Assembly (NCBI GenBank): GCA_905221615.1 | Contig: CAJNDT010000957.1 | Location: forward strand, 297,794 to 361,793 | DNA from: Symbiodinium sp. CCMP2592 | Lineage: Eukaryota; Sar; Dinophyceae; Suessiales; Symbiodiniaceae | Direction: 5' to 3' | DNA length: 64,000 nucleotides | Shown here: piece by piece, positions 1 through 11,960 of the stretch | Position numbering within the stretch: the stretch's first letter is position 1 | Layout: each line of letters begins with the position of its first letter | Notes under the pieces: generated by a model | Seen by the model: the letters and a program-made list of their open reading frames with translations, nothing else | Told to the model about the DNA's origin: nothing | The model's database searches: none | Made by a program: the position numbers and the translations under genes

Positions 1-4
1 ACGT

Positions 5-193
5 ACCTTAGCCCTGAAGAACCTACCTTTTAATAGTTCCTTATTATGAGTTCTTATATAGGGGTTTCCGAAAATAGGGGACCCTAATATAGTACCCTAA
101 ATAGTAGGATCCTTATTATAAGGACCCCAAATAAGGTGCCGGAAACTCCCATATAGGTCCTCAAAAAAGGTGGCTATTCCGGGTTAAGGTAGG
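5..193. repeat. F14 TIR element with an F1 element nested inside
   Basis: The outer ends are inverted: CCTTAGCCCTGAAGAACC at 6-23 against GGCTATTCCGGGTTAAGG near 172-190. The centre (about 61-153) is a complete F1 element with ends GGGGTTTCCGAAAATAGGGG and CGGAAACTCCC. A second, un-nested F14 copy lies at 49842-49936, which makes the nesting order clear: F14 first, F1 later. Confidence 0.75.
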
Positions 194-255
194 ATTGTTG
201 TAGCATGGCCGCCATGCTCGTCTCGAAGATGCCCTCCTAAGGCCGTAAAGAGCGT

Positions 256-374
256 GATACTATAGAGGCTTATACCTATCTACTTAGCTACATTATTTTG
301 GGGTGTTCCTTTTTATTCATGGTTATGGTATAATGGGCCCCCAAGTCCTATTCTAAATATGAAGGCCCGTATAT
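256..374. repeat. F2 TIR element (degenerate)
   Basis: F2 is the most abundant element here. Its consensus begins TAGGGGCCTTAATAATTACC, has a TATAGTATAATGGG-like middle, and ends in the inverse AATTATTAAGGCCCCTATA. This copy keeps the ACATTATTTTGGGG core and the GAAGGCCCGTATATTAG end. Confidence 0.6.
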
Positions 375-2387
375 TAGCAAGATGAGCTGACGCTGAGAAT
401 TCCGACAGTTCCTGTCTGTTGGTGCCTGTCAGATTCATGAGTACTATGCGGAAGTTTGTTGTTGGAGTTCCTTGGGCTCTTTGTTTGGCACTTTCAGGGC
501 TCTCCTGGTTTAGGTTTTGTGAAGGTGCACCTGTGGGCTATACGGCGAGAGCTTTTTGGCTGAGTTTCGGCCATGGGGTAATGATTGGTATTATTTCGTA
601 ATACATTGCAGTGTTCATGTTTAGAGTAACCCATCACATCTCCCACCAGATATCCCAGAAATCCTGGCAGTTTTCGGGGTTCACCCCACAGCCCTGAACC
701 TTACTTTGCAGAGTTGATGCACCGATGCGGCTCGAGCTCGCAACTGAGCACATTCTTGCCTAATTAGCAGTCTGATGCTGACCCAGATTGGAGTGTTAAT
801 CCCCTAAACCCCTTAACCCCTAAACCCCTAGACCCTAAACCCGCAACCCCCAACCACAACCGCCTCAACCTTTAGATCCCTAGGTGCCTACACAACAGAA
901 GCCTGGTCCTGTCTTGGTGGTTGCCGTAGTTTCCTTCTCAAAAAGCCCTAAACCTTACTTACCCCCCCCCCCCCCGGTTAGCGATGAAAAGGTATCACGA
1001 ATAGATTGCGAATAGAACCACAAAGGCCCAAACCCTAAAGTAGGCCCTGAACGATTTAATGTAATGCAAAGTCAGAAGATCAGATCATCTCATCTGACAT
1101 CATACAAGAACGTACGATATCACATTATAAGATGGTATACTTTCAGAGAGTATAATCTCATATAGTATCTCACACTATTAGTATTATATGGTCTAACCGA
1201 AGCAGGTCCCAGGTCGAAGCTCAAAGGCTGTCTGCCGCGCCCGCGCATGGAGCTGGGATTGCCCTCCCACGCAAGGATGGGCTTTCTGAAACCCCGGGGC
1301 ACGGTTAAGGGTTCAGGGAATAGGGTAGGGGTTTCAGGGCTCAGGGTTTAGGGTTCAGGGTTTTGTGGGGTTAGGGTTTTGGGGCTTACTGTAGGTTTCT
1401 ACAGCAGGACTTGCTGGCTGACACTAAGAGCCCAGCTGCAAAAAAGGGTTCTACAGCACTAATTCTGTGCATTTCGGAAATCAATGTTCAGGCACGTTGC
1501 ACATGCCCTGATGCAAAAAAAGGGGGTTTAGGCTTCTTCCAGTTAGGGTTCTAGGGCTTCAGTTACCTATCAACCATGGGCAACTGGGTTACACACAACA
1601 TGGTTATAGCAACCTGCGATTTAGGCAACTGGAGCCCAAGGGAAGCCCTAAGCATCCCTAATCTCGGCATAAACAAGAAGTGGCGCCCCAAGCCCTAAAT
1701 AAAGTGCAAAACCACGAACCTAGTAAATCAATCCCCTGACCCTAAACACTCCGAACCATATGCCTCGCCTGGATTGTCCGAGTGCGAGCGCCGAAACCTT
1801 AAACCCGACAGTAAAACCTAAGCCCAAACGCCAACCCGAGCAGCCCTGGTAAATCTGGCTTTCGGGGAGGTCGGGATGATGCTGGGGGGCCTAGTCCTGA
1901 ATCAGTTCCTAGAAGACCCCGGAACCCTCCCTGGTAACTCTACAGCGTGAGACTTCGGGGGCTACGAGGGTATAGGCTCTTACGACTTTAGGGGTTTAGG
2001 GCTTTCTGACTTTGGGGTTTGGGGGGTTTAGGACTTTAGGGTTTGGGAGCTTATCAGAGCTTCGGGACTTTGTGGGTTTAGGGTTTTCAGCCCTTTGGAT
2101 CTCAGGCTTCAGGGATTTAGGCTTTCTGGCTTCAGAAAGTTCAGCCGAAGTCAAGTATTCCAGCACCTGACACTTCGTGGAGGCTGGCGTTTCTGAGGTA
2201 TCATAGCTTGCATGTCGGCTAAGACTCTACCACTCACAACAGCTCGAAACCAATCTCACCTAGTTTAGGCTCCCTGCCCCAAGTCGCGGGACCTCTCGGT
2301 GACATACCCCGCATGCTGTACGCCCCAAGCCTGTGGGCGCAAAAACCCCAGCCTAGAAGGACGGACATGCTGGCAAGCTCTGTAATA
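375..2387. other. Gene-free stretch with degenerate telomere-like heptamers
   Basis: Clusters of CCCTAAA occur at about 796-850 and of TTTAGGG at about 1305-1380 and 1985-2100. A run of about 15 C lies at 961-976. The only ORF of note (419-601, 60 codons) has no recognisable homology or splice context. I see no gene. Confidence 0.5.
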
Positions 2388-2489
2388 TCCTAGGATGCCC
2401 AGAAATACCCTTATTTCCTCCTAGGTTCCTTATCAAGGTACCCAGTACCAAAAAGGGAGCCCTTTCTATTCCTAGGGGCATCCTAGCAT
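2388..2489. repeat. F11 TIR element
   Basis: The ends CCTAGGATGCCC and GGGGCATCCTAG are inverted. The interior ACCCTTATT...CTAGGTTCCTTAT...ACCCAGTACCAAAAAG is shared with the copy at about 14452-14558. Confidence 0.7.
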
Positions 2490-3923
2490 TTCTAACTCTC
2501 CAGAGCAAGTCGTCTCCTGATCTTCGCTTCCTAAAGCGCAGGGCCCTGTGGCAGCTCACGCCGGTCGCATGCCCCACGCAGCAACCACTGCCACGTCGTG
2601 GGGAGAGCGTTGTTGACTCAGGCCAGTGCGGACGTGTGTTGCACTTTGCGAATATTTGAAGGGTTCAAAGGTTTAACTACTGCTAAAACCTCATACGGAG
2701 ATGAATGCCCAAGCTTCAAGCAGCTTTGGTTTCACCCATTTTACACTCGTGCCAGGATCTCACGCAAACGGAGCGTGTTGTTATTTGTTTTCTGTTTCAT
2801 TCCAAACCAAAGTCTGGCCTGCTTGCTCGAGCTTGGTGCGCGTGGCCTGGCTATTATGTCTCTTGCCCCACGTGTGTGATTGGATGTGTAATGCCGTTGA
2901 TGGTCGTAAGTTCTGTGAAGTTTAAATCTGCCATCTTCGGTAACATCAGCATCACTTGCCCTGCGCTCTCTCTATCCGTGATGTGATACGGCGGCTTTCT
3001 CCACCTTGCGCCGTGCGCGGTAGGTCATTATGTATGCTGAAGCATTGAAAAGCTCAGGTATGTAATCCCTCATGTCCCTCGGCTTGAACTCCGTCTCATG
3101 TAGGTTATGGCTCCAGACCACCCTGCAGCACTGGCATTTCCCATGGCGCAGCTGCAGCATTAGGATCAGCTTCTGAAGATGTGGTGCAAATGATGCAACA
3201 TATCCAATGCCATTGAAATTGCCTCTGTCTTCGTTTGTTTTGAGGGCAGAACTCGGACGTCCTGCAAACAAAACGTATACTTGCTCATACTTGCTCCCTG
3301 GACCCAATACTGCATGCTCTCTGTACTCCATGATGATGAGGCTCTTCCTCAAAACTCCTGACAGATCGCTGCATCTGACTGCAGCCGCACCATCGGCCTT
3401 GTTTCGTGTTTAGCACAGCCCGGACATTTTTAGATCTGCACGGCATCATTCCATTGACGTCAACCCACTGGGAGAACGAGTGGTCGCAGGCCAGCATTTC
3501 TCGTCATGTCAGATGCTGCTGCATTCAGACGCTGCTTCAGCTGACACTCCGCCTGACAACACCTGACACTTCCACCAGTTCTTGCTCGCAGCGCTCGCCG
3601 AAATATCTCCACATGTGGCAAACACTGGCGAGAGTAGTTTGTGCAGGTTGACGCGCTTCCGAAGTGGTAACATCTTTGTGGAACCAGGGTCCTTATCTCC
3701 TTGACTCTTACTTCAGCGTGTAAAGATTCTTGCATGGAGGTAGTCGACCCATGTGTGCTTTGCGGTTCGGTGCCCATTTGTTCTCGCTATGTCTTGAGTC
3801 GACGAACCTTCGAGCCAAGTACTTCATCTCTCAGCACCCTTATAGATAGTCTAGGGCCGCGGGTTTAGGCTGTAGGTTTGCTCCTGGCTCACAACGAGCT
3901 TTGCACCGAAATCCTTTTTCCCA
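2490..3923. other. Unassigned coding-like block, strand unresolved
   Basis: This stretch lacks TIR elements and telomere-like heptamers, unlike its surroundings, and several frames stay open. The longest is 2972-3352 on the minus strand (126 codons), followed by overlapping minus frames at 3285-3497 and 3460-3777 that would need frameshifts or introns to join. No family is recognised. It could be a decayed retroelement or a multi-exon gene. Confidence 0.25.
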
Positions 3924-4012
3924 AAGGATCCAAGTATCATGATGGTAGATACTTATAGGGTATTTTGGGGGTCTAAGTATAAGCCAAGATGATACTTGGA
4001 CCCTTTGGGTTT
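3924..4012. repeat. F5 TIR element
   Basis: A near-perfect inverted repeat: CCCAAAGGATCCAAGTATCA at the left and TGATACTTGGACCCTTTGGG at the right, around a TACTTATAGGGTATTTTGGGGG centre. The second copy is at 40412-40500. Confidence 0.8.
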
Positions 4013-5138
4013 TGCATCCCTCCAAACAGGCTGCCGGTGGGCTCGATTTGCGGCCGCTCTCGCGGCCGGAGGGACGACGGGTTGAGACGGTTGAGCTCTG
4101 CTTGCTTTGTATGATTAGGGTTATATTTTTCTAGTAAACCCAAACTGCAAGATTTGGTCCAACTGAGTCTGTAATTTGTTTTAACACAGAATGTGGCAAT
4201 CGAAACAATCCTGCCATGTATGTGGCATTGCATTTACTGTCTTGAGGACAAGATGCATCAAACTATGCAGTCAAACCCGTGAGTGGAGTTGGTTCGGTGT
4301 CTGGGCCTACATGGCCTGTGATCTTCTTGCTACTGAGTAGTAAGTCGATTCACTGGTATGTCAACTGCAACCCTGCTTTGTGAGTCGTCCAGCTTTGCAC
4401 AAGGCAAGAAAAGCCCGAAGACATGGATGCTCAGAAATATAGGTGTGCAATATACGTGTCAGAACAATTGGCAGTAGCATTCCCTTATAGTCCATGTGTA
4501 TACTTGTTGCACAGTATGCCGCCAAAACCCCAAACCCGAAAAGTTCAGCCCACCATGTAAATAAAATCCCTCTAACAACGGTTCTTGTAGCCTGTGCAGA
4601 CCACAGGTGAAGAAAGGACCACATGTGAAAGGAGGCAGTTACAAGACGCAATCTTTGAGCCGATGGGCAATATGAGCGAACAGGGTTTAGGCTTACACTC
4701 TGTGATTCTATGATCAGACTAAGTTACGAGAGATTGTAGAATAAGGTCACTATCGGATCAGCCGAACCTGAGGGTCGAGCTCCGACGGAAAAGCCATACT
4801 TTTACAGTGCTAGCGTTCGTCTGATCACTGAGAAATAAGATATAGGGTTTAGGGTAATATCGCTCCGGTTTCACTTCGGTTTCAGGAGGCTCTAGACAGA
4901 CTAATCTTCGCTCGAGTGTCCTGAAGTACCAGGCCGTGCACAGTAATTCAGGCATGAGCGATATTGCCAGTCTTGTCAGTTACATGACTCACCAAGGGCT
5001 TATCACTCTCACTGCCTCAGTGCTTATCGGGAGTAGAGTAATGGGTGACTAGGATTTAGGCTTTTTTAGCGCTTACTTAGGGTTTAGGGAAGTCCAGGCC
5101 TTATAGGCTTTTTGAAGGCAGTTTAGAGTTTCGGTCAG

Positions 5139-5864
5139 GCGGCGCCGCTGCTTCGGATGGCCGCCGGGCGGCAGGTCTCCGAGACGAAGCGGCGGCGAAC
5201 AGAAACGCAAGGCCGGGAGCCAGGGTGTTACAGTTTAATTGAAAATAAGGGCTATCTCAGATTCCAGGAGATTCATAAGGGTTTCAGGGCCGAGGGACGG
5301 AATCCACAGGCTTGCGGGCGGAAGAAATGTGTGAACAAAAAGATAGACTTCTTTCGAGTTTAGGGCAGTCGAAGGCTTGTAGTTGTAGCTGATGACTGCT
5401 CCGAACACATGTGTCCTCATTTCCGAACCCCGTCAAGAGAGACAACATGTCTCTACCAGCTTGTAGAGCGCCATCTCATGCATGAGTAGGCCACAGTAGG
5501 CCTAATTACGCATGCGAGTGTACTTACGTATGCACACCAACAGGTCGTACTGTTGGGAGAGCTTATACTTGCATGACGAGTTATTCCTTTGAAGCCATCT
5601 GTAATGCTTGTCAATATAGTTGCAACATTGCAAGCCGTCGCTTCACGCTAAAGTCTTACTCTGCTTAGAGAAGCGTGTTATCATCGTCTATGTTTACTTA
5701 CACTGCCCGAGATTTGTGAACCTCAAACCCCAACAGCTCAGAAGTGAGATAGGAAACTCGAAGCACTGGCCAATCAAGGTCTGCCGAACGACATCAGATG
5801 GATCGGAGGCTTGGGCGAGCTGGCACCCTGTCCGCCAGCTCGACAGCTTGAGAAAGTTGCATAG
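5139..5864 (+). CDS. Candidate two-exon 3' end of a gene of unknown function
   Basis: Exon 5139-5211 starts after GGTCAG|G, is GC-rich and basic (it contains KRRRTETQ), and ends phase 1 before a GC donor (CAAG|GCCGGG). An exon at 5779-5864 starts after ATCAAG|G in matching phase, reads LPNDIRWIGGLGEL and ends at TAG. The matched phase and dinoflagellate-type borders support the join. A second frame of the downstream exon is also open, so the reading is uncertain. No family is recognised. Confidence 0.35.
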
Positions 5865-6267
5865 GTGGGAGCTGTTCCAAATTCGGATGTCTTCATGCTG
5901 AGGCCTCTGACTGTGCTTCGGAGATGATTGCGGGCAGGGTTACACGGCAGGGTGCTTACCTTCGGGGCAGTTCAGGGACAAGGTTGCCGTTGACCCGCAC
6001 AACGCCCAAGAATCCTCGGCATGGAATCCTGACCATTGAATCCTCGCAGCTTAACCAAAAACCAAACCCGCAGCACCCCCACCCTTAACCCTAAACAACC
6101 ATCGAAAGACCACCGGGTTTGTCTTGAGGCAAACAGCTACGATGCCCGGTGCTTGGCTTCTGCTTGCCTTCTAGAGCTTGTTTAACGTAGGTTTCTGAAC
6201 TGCCTCAACCAAAGCTCCCGGCTCAGGCCTTCATCTTCGATCTGCCACATGCCCGGATTATCGGAGC

Positions 6268-6654
6268 ATGTCCCATCGCACCCTTGGCCAAGGTTTCTTA
6301 CTGATTGTACATCAATTGGGCACGCATCTCCTGCCTAGTCCTGTAATCAGAGAAGAAGACAGACGGACGTGTGCTATAGGGATTTGCATTTCAAGATCTT
6401 CGGATTTAGAGGTTGAGGGTATAGCCTTGCGCTGTTTCAGGATCTTCGAATCTGTGGGTTTCGGGTTGGAAGCTTCATGGTTCGTGTCGAAGGTCATGAA
6501 GATTGGAAAGCCCGGCTTGCACTTTCCTTGTGCAAGCGCATTGTCTTCGTTGCCATGTTTGTTGCATCTGGACGCGAAGCTCTTCGAAGAAGGTGATGTT
6601 ACAGGTTTGCTTGGATTCCTGTTGCAGACACGTGGGTTCACTCAATGTTACTGA
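6268..6654 (+). CDS. Candidate ORF, 128 codons, unknown function
   Basis: This uninterrupted plus-strand ORF ends in an acidic segment (LLHLDAKLFEEGDVTGLL) before TGA. It lies in a repeat-poor patch. Two minus frames over 6312-6765 are also open, so the strand is not certain. No homology is recognised. It may be an intronless gene or a chance ORF. Confidence 0.3.
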   Translation: MSHRTLGQGFLLIVHQLGTHLLPSPVIREEDRRTCAIGICISRSSDLEVEGIALRCFRIFESVGFGLEASWFVSKVMKIGKPGLHFPCASALSSLPCLLHLDAKLFEEGDVTGLLGFLLQTRGFTQCY

Positions 6655-7879
6655 GTGGTGGTCAGGCGATAGGGGCGGGCGGCAGGAACGAAACAGTCCT
6701 AAACCGTGAAACCACAGCTCCTGAACAAGCCAATGAGATATTGCAAGACTCTTTAAACTTTTCAAGATGTTCAGGCACTTCTGCTGTCATATCCTCAAAA
6801 CACGCTCCGAAGCACACCAGTCTAAACCCCCACCCCACCCCACCCACCCCTTGCCCCCGGTGGAGTGCTGAGTGCTGAGGTGGGGCGTCGTGCACAACGG
6901 AAAGGTCGCCTTTCCTTGGGCTCTGGAGACGCTCACGAAGCTCAAGGAGCTGAGGCTCTGAGCCCGAGCTTTTAAAGTTTGGGCTTAAGTCTTGCGAGCG
7001 TGGCGCATGGAAGTCGCTTTTAGCATCTTCGTACGCTTGGGTTTCTTTAGGCTTTGGGATGGAGGGTTTTAAGGGTTAGCGCCGTTAGCGCCAGGCTTGG
7101 GTAAACAAAAGAATCATGCCTCGGGACATGGGCGCGCCAAATCGCATAGAACCTGATATTCCGGACTCACCCGCAGCGTAAAGGGCTTGAAACTGAGCGG
7201 GCCGTATAAGCCCTAAACTCCTATATAAACCCCGAACCGTGCACAGACTCAAACCTGAAGCTTGGTTGATGAGCTAGATCACCTAGCAAGGCCGACGGGG
7301 GATGGGGGTTAGGAGACTGTACTTCCTGATAAGCCCTTGTTACGGGTACTAAGGCCCCTACTACCCTTTGAAGGGTCTTTGTGGTAAGTCCGATTTAAAA
7401 GTGTTGCTCAGATTTCTACGGTCTCAGGTTGTTGTTCTTCACCATAGTTGCTCTGATAATTCCCGCGTCCGCAGAGTTGAGGTGGCCTTCGTGGGTTAAG
7501 CTATGTTCTGAGCATGATATAGATATAGTCTATAGTGTTGGTTATGGCCTTTTCTAGCTCGTATCCGAATTACGTGTGATTTATGGTTGTGTTTCTTTGG
7601 TATCTTGCAGTTGAACTATTCCTTGCGCGAGTGTGAGGGTTCTTATATATCTCGTACGTAAGCCCTCGACTGTCTCCAACCAGCCCTTTGCTCGAATCTC
7701 GAGATCTTCTCGAGACATCTCGAACCGTTAGCCCTAAGCATCACACCTTGAAGCCCTCCCTGAAACTCTCCTCCTCCTTCGAGCAGGAAGCCTGTACTTT
7801 TTTTGTCGAACTCCTCTCGCCGGCGAGAGCCAGAATCTTGGGGGTATAGTCTAGTTTCTTCAGTTGCTTAAATATGTGG

Positions 7880-8856
7880 TCTGTGTGTGTGTGTGTGTGT
7901 GTGTGTGTTTTGTTGGGGTTGATGTTCAACTTGGGAGAATCTGTTTTGGGATATACATGTTGTAGTGTGTAAGGATTACAGTTTTCTGCTTGCATTGCTC
8001 TCCCAGCCTCTTTATGTGCACCTGGGCTTTATGGCACAGCCACTACTCGTAGCACACGAAGCTAGAGACTCGGGTGCAGGTTCAGCAGGGCTGTAATGTT
8101 TCTCTGTAATGTATCGTTACACGAGCTTGGATATGCTAGTAGCTTGTGGTCCGAAAGTTTGAGTTGAGATATGTGCGAGCCAGGCGATTGATGCTCGGGC
8201 TTTGCTTAGCATGTTTGGAGTGCACCTGTATGTGTGTACGTATGTGTGTGTGTATATATATATATGTATACACACGCATGTGAACCCTAAAAACATGTAT
8301 TAACGGAGACACTACGAAGCGGCACAACAGCCATGTACCAGGGTTCAGGTCTGACGGTGGCAATACCTCGGAAGAGAGAGATTTGTTCCGTTCCGGACGT
8401 GTCAAGACCACCGAGGACAAACAGTGCGGCTTTGCAGCGCCTCGGCGTCGGTCCGAGCCCTAGGACTCGTGCGTTACATTACAGTACTTCTGCTTCCAGG
8501 CCCTGAGCCCGAAGCCCCGAATGCTGGTTCTTCCGGCTCGCGTCAGCAGTTGAACCGAGGCATTCCGACAGCTGTATCTGAAATCTCTGTTCCGGTGCAA
8601 GCAGTGGGGGCTTAATAGCTAGATTCTAACATTCATTACATCAGACCTGCAACAAGCACCATGATGCTTTGCCTCGTTTCAACCAGTCTATCTCTATACC
8701 TATCTAACTATCTGTATGTACGTTGTCATGTTATCATCACTGTTACTGTTATCAATAGTAAGCTAGATTGGCACCATAATGCATTTCTTCATTTCACTAT
8801 TACACACATATATAATATCTACAAAACAACATAAGTGCAAGTATGCGTGTATATGC

Positions 8857-8902
<46 letters not shown>

Positions 8903-8905
8903 GAT
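7880..8905. repeat. Dinucleotide microsatellites
   Basis: There is a (GT)n tract at about 7880-7908, mixed GT/TA at about 8230-8275 and (AT)n at about 8859-8900. The ORFs that cross them encode only repeated dipeptides and were not called. Confidence 0.9.
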
Positions 8906-9469
8906 CGTGACCCTTCTGGTTGACCTCCCTAAGGCTCCGAGCTTTATGTGGACCTCATCACCAGTGGTGAAGTAAGCTGGCAGATTCTTGCAGGCTGGCA
9001 AAGCCACTTGAGAGCTGTGTCGGGGGTTGATCTTCTAAAGGGTTAAGGTTCGGGGACTACTTTGGTTCGGAAATTAGGTTTGAGGTTCAAGGCTTGGAGC
9101 GCGAAGCTTCTGGGTTTAAAGCTTATCTTGCAATCCTTGGAGGTGTGTGGCTCACACGAGGAAGCCTCAACCCCCCATTCCTTAAGAAAGCACGGCGCTG
9201 AGGTATGAGGTATAGCATATATCACAACGACTGCACTTGCTGTTTTGCCAAGAAGCATGTGCGGCCTGAAATCCTTATATATAGTCGCGAAGAACAATCA
9301 AAGATGCTTCAGAAATCCGAACTTTAGTCTTCCGAATCTTGCGGTTGAGTACTGGAAGCTTGCGATCCGATCCCTTGGAGCGTCACAAAGAAGCGCTTCA
9401 AGATGCGCTTAAAGGCTTTGGGTTTCGATGTTTCCGGAGTGCAGGACCCCGAAGTCGATATGTTTGGTA

Positions 9470-9565
9470 TACCCATAGGCTCCATCGTAGTTCCTTTTTT
9501 GGGGCTCATATTTAGAATTCTAGTAAGGTAATCCCAAAAAGGAACTACTGTGGAGCCTCTGGGTA
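9470..9565. repeat. F3 TIR element
   Basis: ACCCATAGGCTCCATCGTAG at the left and CTACTGTGGAGCCTCTGGGT at the right are inverted. Next to them lie TTCCTTTTTTGGGG and its inverse. Six copies of this family occur in the window. Confidence 0.85.
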
Positions 9566-9640
9566 CCCGGCGCCTCTGGGATCCAGGGTCTCCGGAAGCC
9601 GATGTGGCAGCCTGAGATGGTGTGATGTTCTCATGTCGGT

Positions 9641-9747
9641 CTAGGGTTTAGGGTTTAGGATTTGGGGTTTAGGGTTTAGGGTTTAGGGTTTAAGGTTTAG
9701 GGTTTAGGGTTTAGGGTTTGGGGTTTGGGGTTTAGGGTTTAGGGTCT
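9641..9747. repeat. Interstitial telomere-like array (TTTAGGG)n
   Basis: About 15 near-consecutive TTTAGGG heptamers with a few variants (TTTGGGG, TTTAAGG). TTTAGGG is the telomere unit reported for dinoflagellates and plants. This is the longest of roughly twenty such arrays. It has unique sequence on both sides, so it is interstitial and not a chromosome end. Confidence 0.85.
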
Positions 9748-9841
9748 GGTCAAGAATCTAGGGTTTCACCTTGGTGCTTGTTTGTGTTGTTGGATCTCAT
9801 TCTCAGCGTGGTTGCTTGCCATCGTCTTCGGCTGAATTCAA

Positions 9842-9971
9842 AGGTTTGCCTCTAGTTGCGCCTGTGCTTCTCATTGAGCCGGCTCTTGGGGCACAAGCGG
9901 TTTACCTAGGGCAGCCTGCAAGCAAAGGGCACAGGCGCTGCATGCGCTCTTCGTTTCAGTACATGGGATAG
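9842..9971 (+). CDS. Candidate exon, unknown function
   Basis: After TTCAAAG|G the frame reads LPLVAPVLLIEPALGAQAVY and stays open to a stop at 9971. A GC donor (GCAAGC) could end it earlier, near 9920. There is no homology and no confirmed partner exon. The call rests only on amino-acid composition and the acceptor. Confidence 0.25.
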
Positions 9972-10196
9972 TTTCCACCGAATTCCTGATCCAGTTGTTC
10001 GAAATATCGGAGTTAACACATGCGGAAGCTTCTTTCAATTCAAGAGGCAAGGACTAAGTAAAGCCTGTAAGGCGTATAAGGTTTTGAGAGTTGGGTGACG
10101 AAGTGGCTTAATTCATTGAGCCAAATCCTGCTACTACAACTCAAGGTTATTCATGTTTAAACAATTCCCACATTGACGCCGAAGCCAAAGCATGAT

Positions 10197-10304
10197 GTGG
10201 GAGTTTCCGAAAATAGGGGACCCTAATATAATACCCTAAATAGTAGGACCTTTATTATAAGGACCCCAAAATAAGGTACCCCCTATTTTCGGAAACTCCC
10301 ATGT
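10197..10304. repeat. F1 TIR element, best-preserved copy
   Basis: GGGAGTTTCCGAAAATAGGG at the left and its inverse CCCTATTTTCGGAAACTCCC at the right form near-perfect TIRs. The centre CCTTTATTATAAGGACC is itself palindromic. The element has no coding capacity. Confidence 0.9.
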
Positions 10305-10408
10305 TAATCCGCAGGCACTTAAAGTTCCCCCGGAAGTTCGTGACTCAAAGGCTGGGGGGCAGCTGATATCCTTTTGCTGAGTCACAGGGATGTGATTGAA
10401 GGTTTGAC

Positions 10409-10505
10409 TACCCATAGGCCCCAAAGTAGTTCCTTTTTGGGATTACCTAATAGGATTCTATATACGAACCCCAAAAAGGAACTACTTTGGGGCCTTTGGG
10501 TAGTT
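10409..10505. repeat. F3 TIR element
   Basis: CTACCCATAGGCCCCAAAGT and ACTTTGGGGCCTTTGGGTAG are inverted with one mismatch. The GTTCCTTTTTGGG sub-terminal block is present on both arms. It lies just upstream of the gene at 10598. Confidence 0.9.
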
Positions 10506-10597
10506 CCATCACAGGACTCCGTCTCCAGAGTTTAACCATGGATGCGTAGTGTAGAGGTGCGTGTTTGTAGAGTGTATACATATACCAGCTGTCGGAA

Positions 10598-11762
10598 ATG
10601 AGTGTTTTCTCCTCGGGCTCTGCGGTGTTGGAGTTTGCGGCAAGATACCCTCGCAAGCTTTCAGCTGTAAGGTCATCCCTTGCAACTCAACTTCAGACCA
10701 TCCCTACACCATAACCCCGAGCGATCCTAAAAACCCGCAGTTTTTCCTGCATGCGAGCCTCCCGTACACCGTAAAAAGTCCTTTTCAAGCCCCCTCTTCT
10801 CCTGAAATTGGAGCCTAACCGAAAACTGCAGTTAAACGCAAAACCCTCCACCCTAATGACCTGGCCAGCGCATTCTTACCTTCGGCAACGGCGAGGATGA
10901 CACGAAGTGCACTCGCTCGATCAATACACGGATATTTATGGTTGTGTTTTTTCGTGGGGCCGACTAGGAATCCAAAGCCGGATGTCTTGCCTGAGATTTT
11001 GCAGTGTTTTGGCAAGCTTCTTGCGTGGAGTCCAAGTGCTGAGCTGGAAGCTCCTGTATTACCTGCAGACGAAGGTACTTGCAAGGCTTCTTGCCGCAGC
11101 GGGCGCTCGCCGGGCGCTTAGGCATTTGCGAAGGTAATGACGTGCTAACAACCCTCGTGTGCGTGCGGAACAAAGTATCTGGAAATAGGGTTCAGGGATC
11201 GGGGCCAGTTGCAAGATCACACTGGGAGATTGAGCATGATTGCAGATCCTTTTTAGGGTAGAGGGTAGAGGGTTTAGCGTAGAGCTTGCAGATCTCTGCC
11301 ACAAGGTTGGTGGGGCAAAATGGGCAAACCGAAACCCTGACAAGCCAACCCTGGTAAGGTACGTTCGGCATTCAGGTACTGCAACAGCTTTCTTGTAACA
11401 ACTGGGACGTCACGTTTTCTGCCAAGCCATGCTCGGCAAACCTGCCAACACCTACACGACAGCCTATGTCTTCTTTCTAGAGGATACAGGATGAACATGC
11501 CTTTTTGGGTGCTTGCGGCAGGCTCCTCACAGGTGGACATCTGCTTGTGCCGTTGCTTCCCGCTGACATCGGTGTCAACCCACCAAACATCCATAAACAT
11601 CCTTGGACCATACTCAAGCCATGCGCACCCCTGATAACAACCGTGGGCCATGACAAATCTACAAAGCCCCATCGGGCACTGTCCAACCCCATGGAAGACA
11701 AAGAAAATCGGCTGTTGACTGCCATCGAGGCTGCCGCAGAAGAGGCAGCTCGGGGGAAGTGA
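10598..11762 (+). CDS. Hypothetical protein, three exons, about 136 aa
   Basis: Exons: 10598-10671 (ATG start, ends phase 2 before GT), 10968-11074 (after CTAG|G, ends phase 1 before GTACTT) and 11533-11762 (after CACAG|G, stop TGA). All three join in frame. The N-terminus is MSVFSSGSAVLEFAARYPRK, the middle reads NPKPDVLPEILQCFGKLLAW, and the C-terminus is a charged, helix-forming tail (MEDKENRLLTAIEAAAEEAA). I see no signal peptide or membrane segment, and no family is recognised. An upstream exon is possible because CCAG precedes the ATG by a few codons. A 132-codon minus ORF (11274-11672) overlaps exon 3 and is probably its shadow. The agreement of phases is the main evidence. Confidence 0.5.
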
Positions 11763-11960
11763 TCGAAGTCCTTACCTTGGGGTTTATGGGTGCAGGGCTT
11801 GGGGGCTTGGGAAAATCCGTATCCCGTGCTCAGGCACTTAGGATTCCAGCTCTGGTTTCTAGTCTGGCAACCAAAAGCTTCTAACTGAGTTCCGGCCATA
11901 GCGATGTTACATGGCCTCCAGAGCCATTGCTCCTAAGCCTAACATGTCATTCAGACTCTC

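Noticed and set aside
9641..9747. A true telomere
   Set aside because: The array is only about 100 bp, is imperfect, and is flanked on both sides by unique sequence and genes.
11274..11899. Overlapping minus ORFs of 132 and 140 codons
   Set aside because: They are opposite the exon 11533-11762, which joins in phase to two upstream plus exons.
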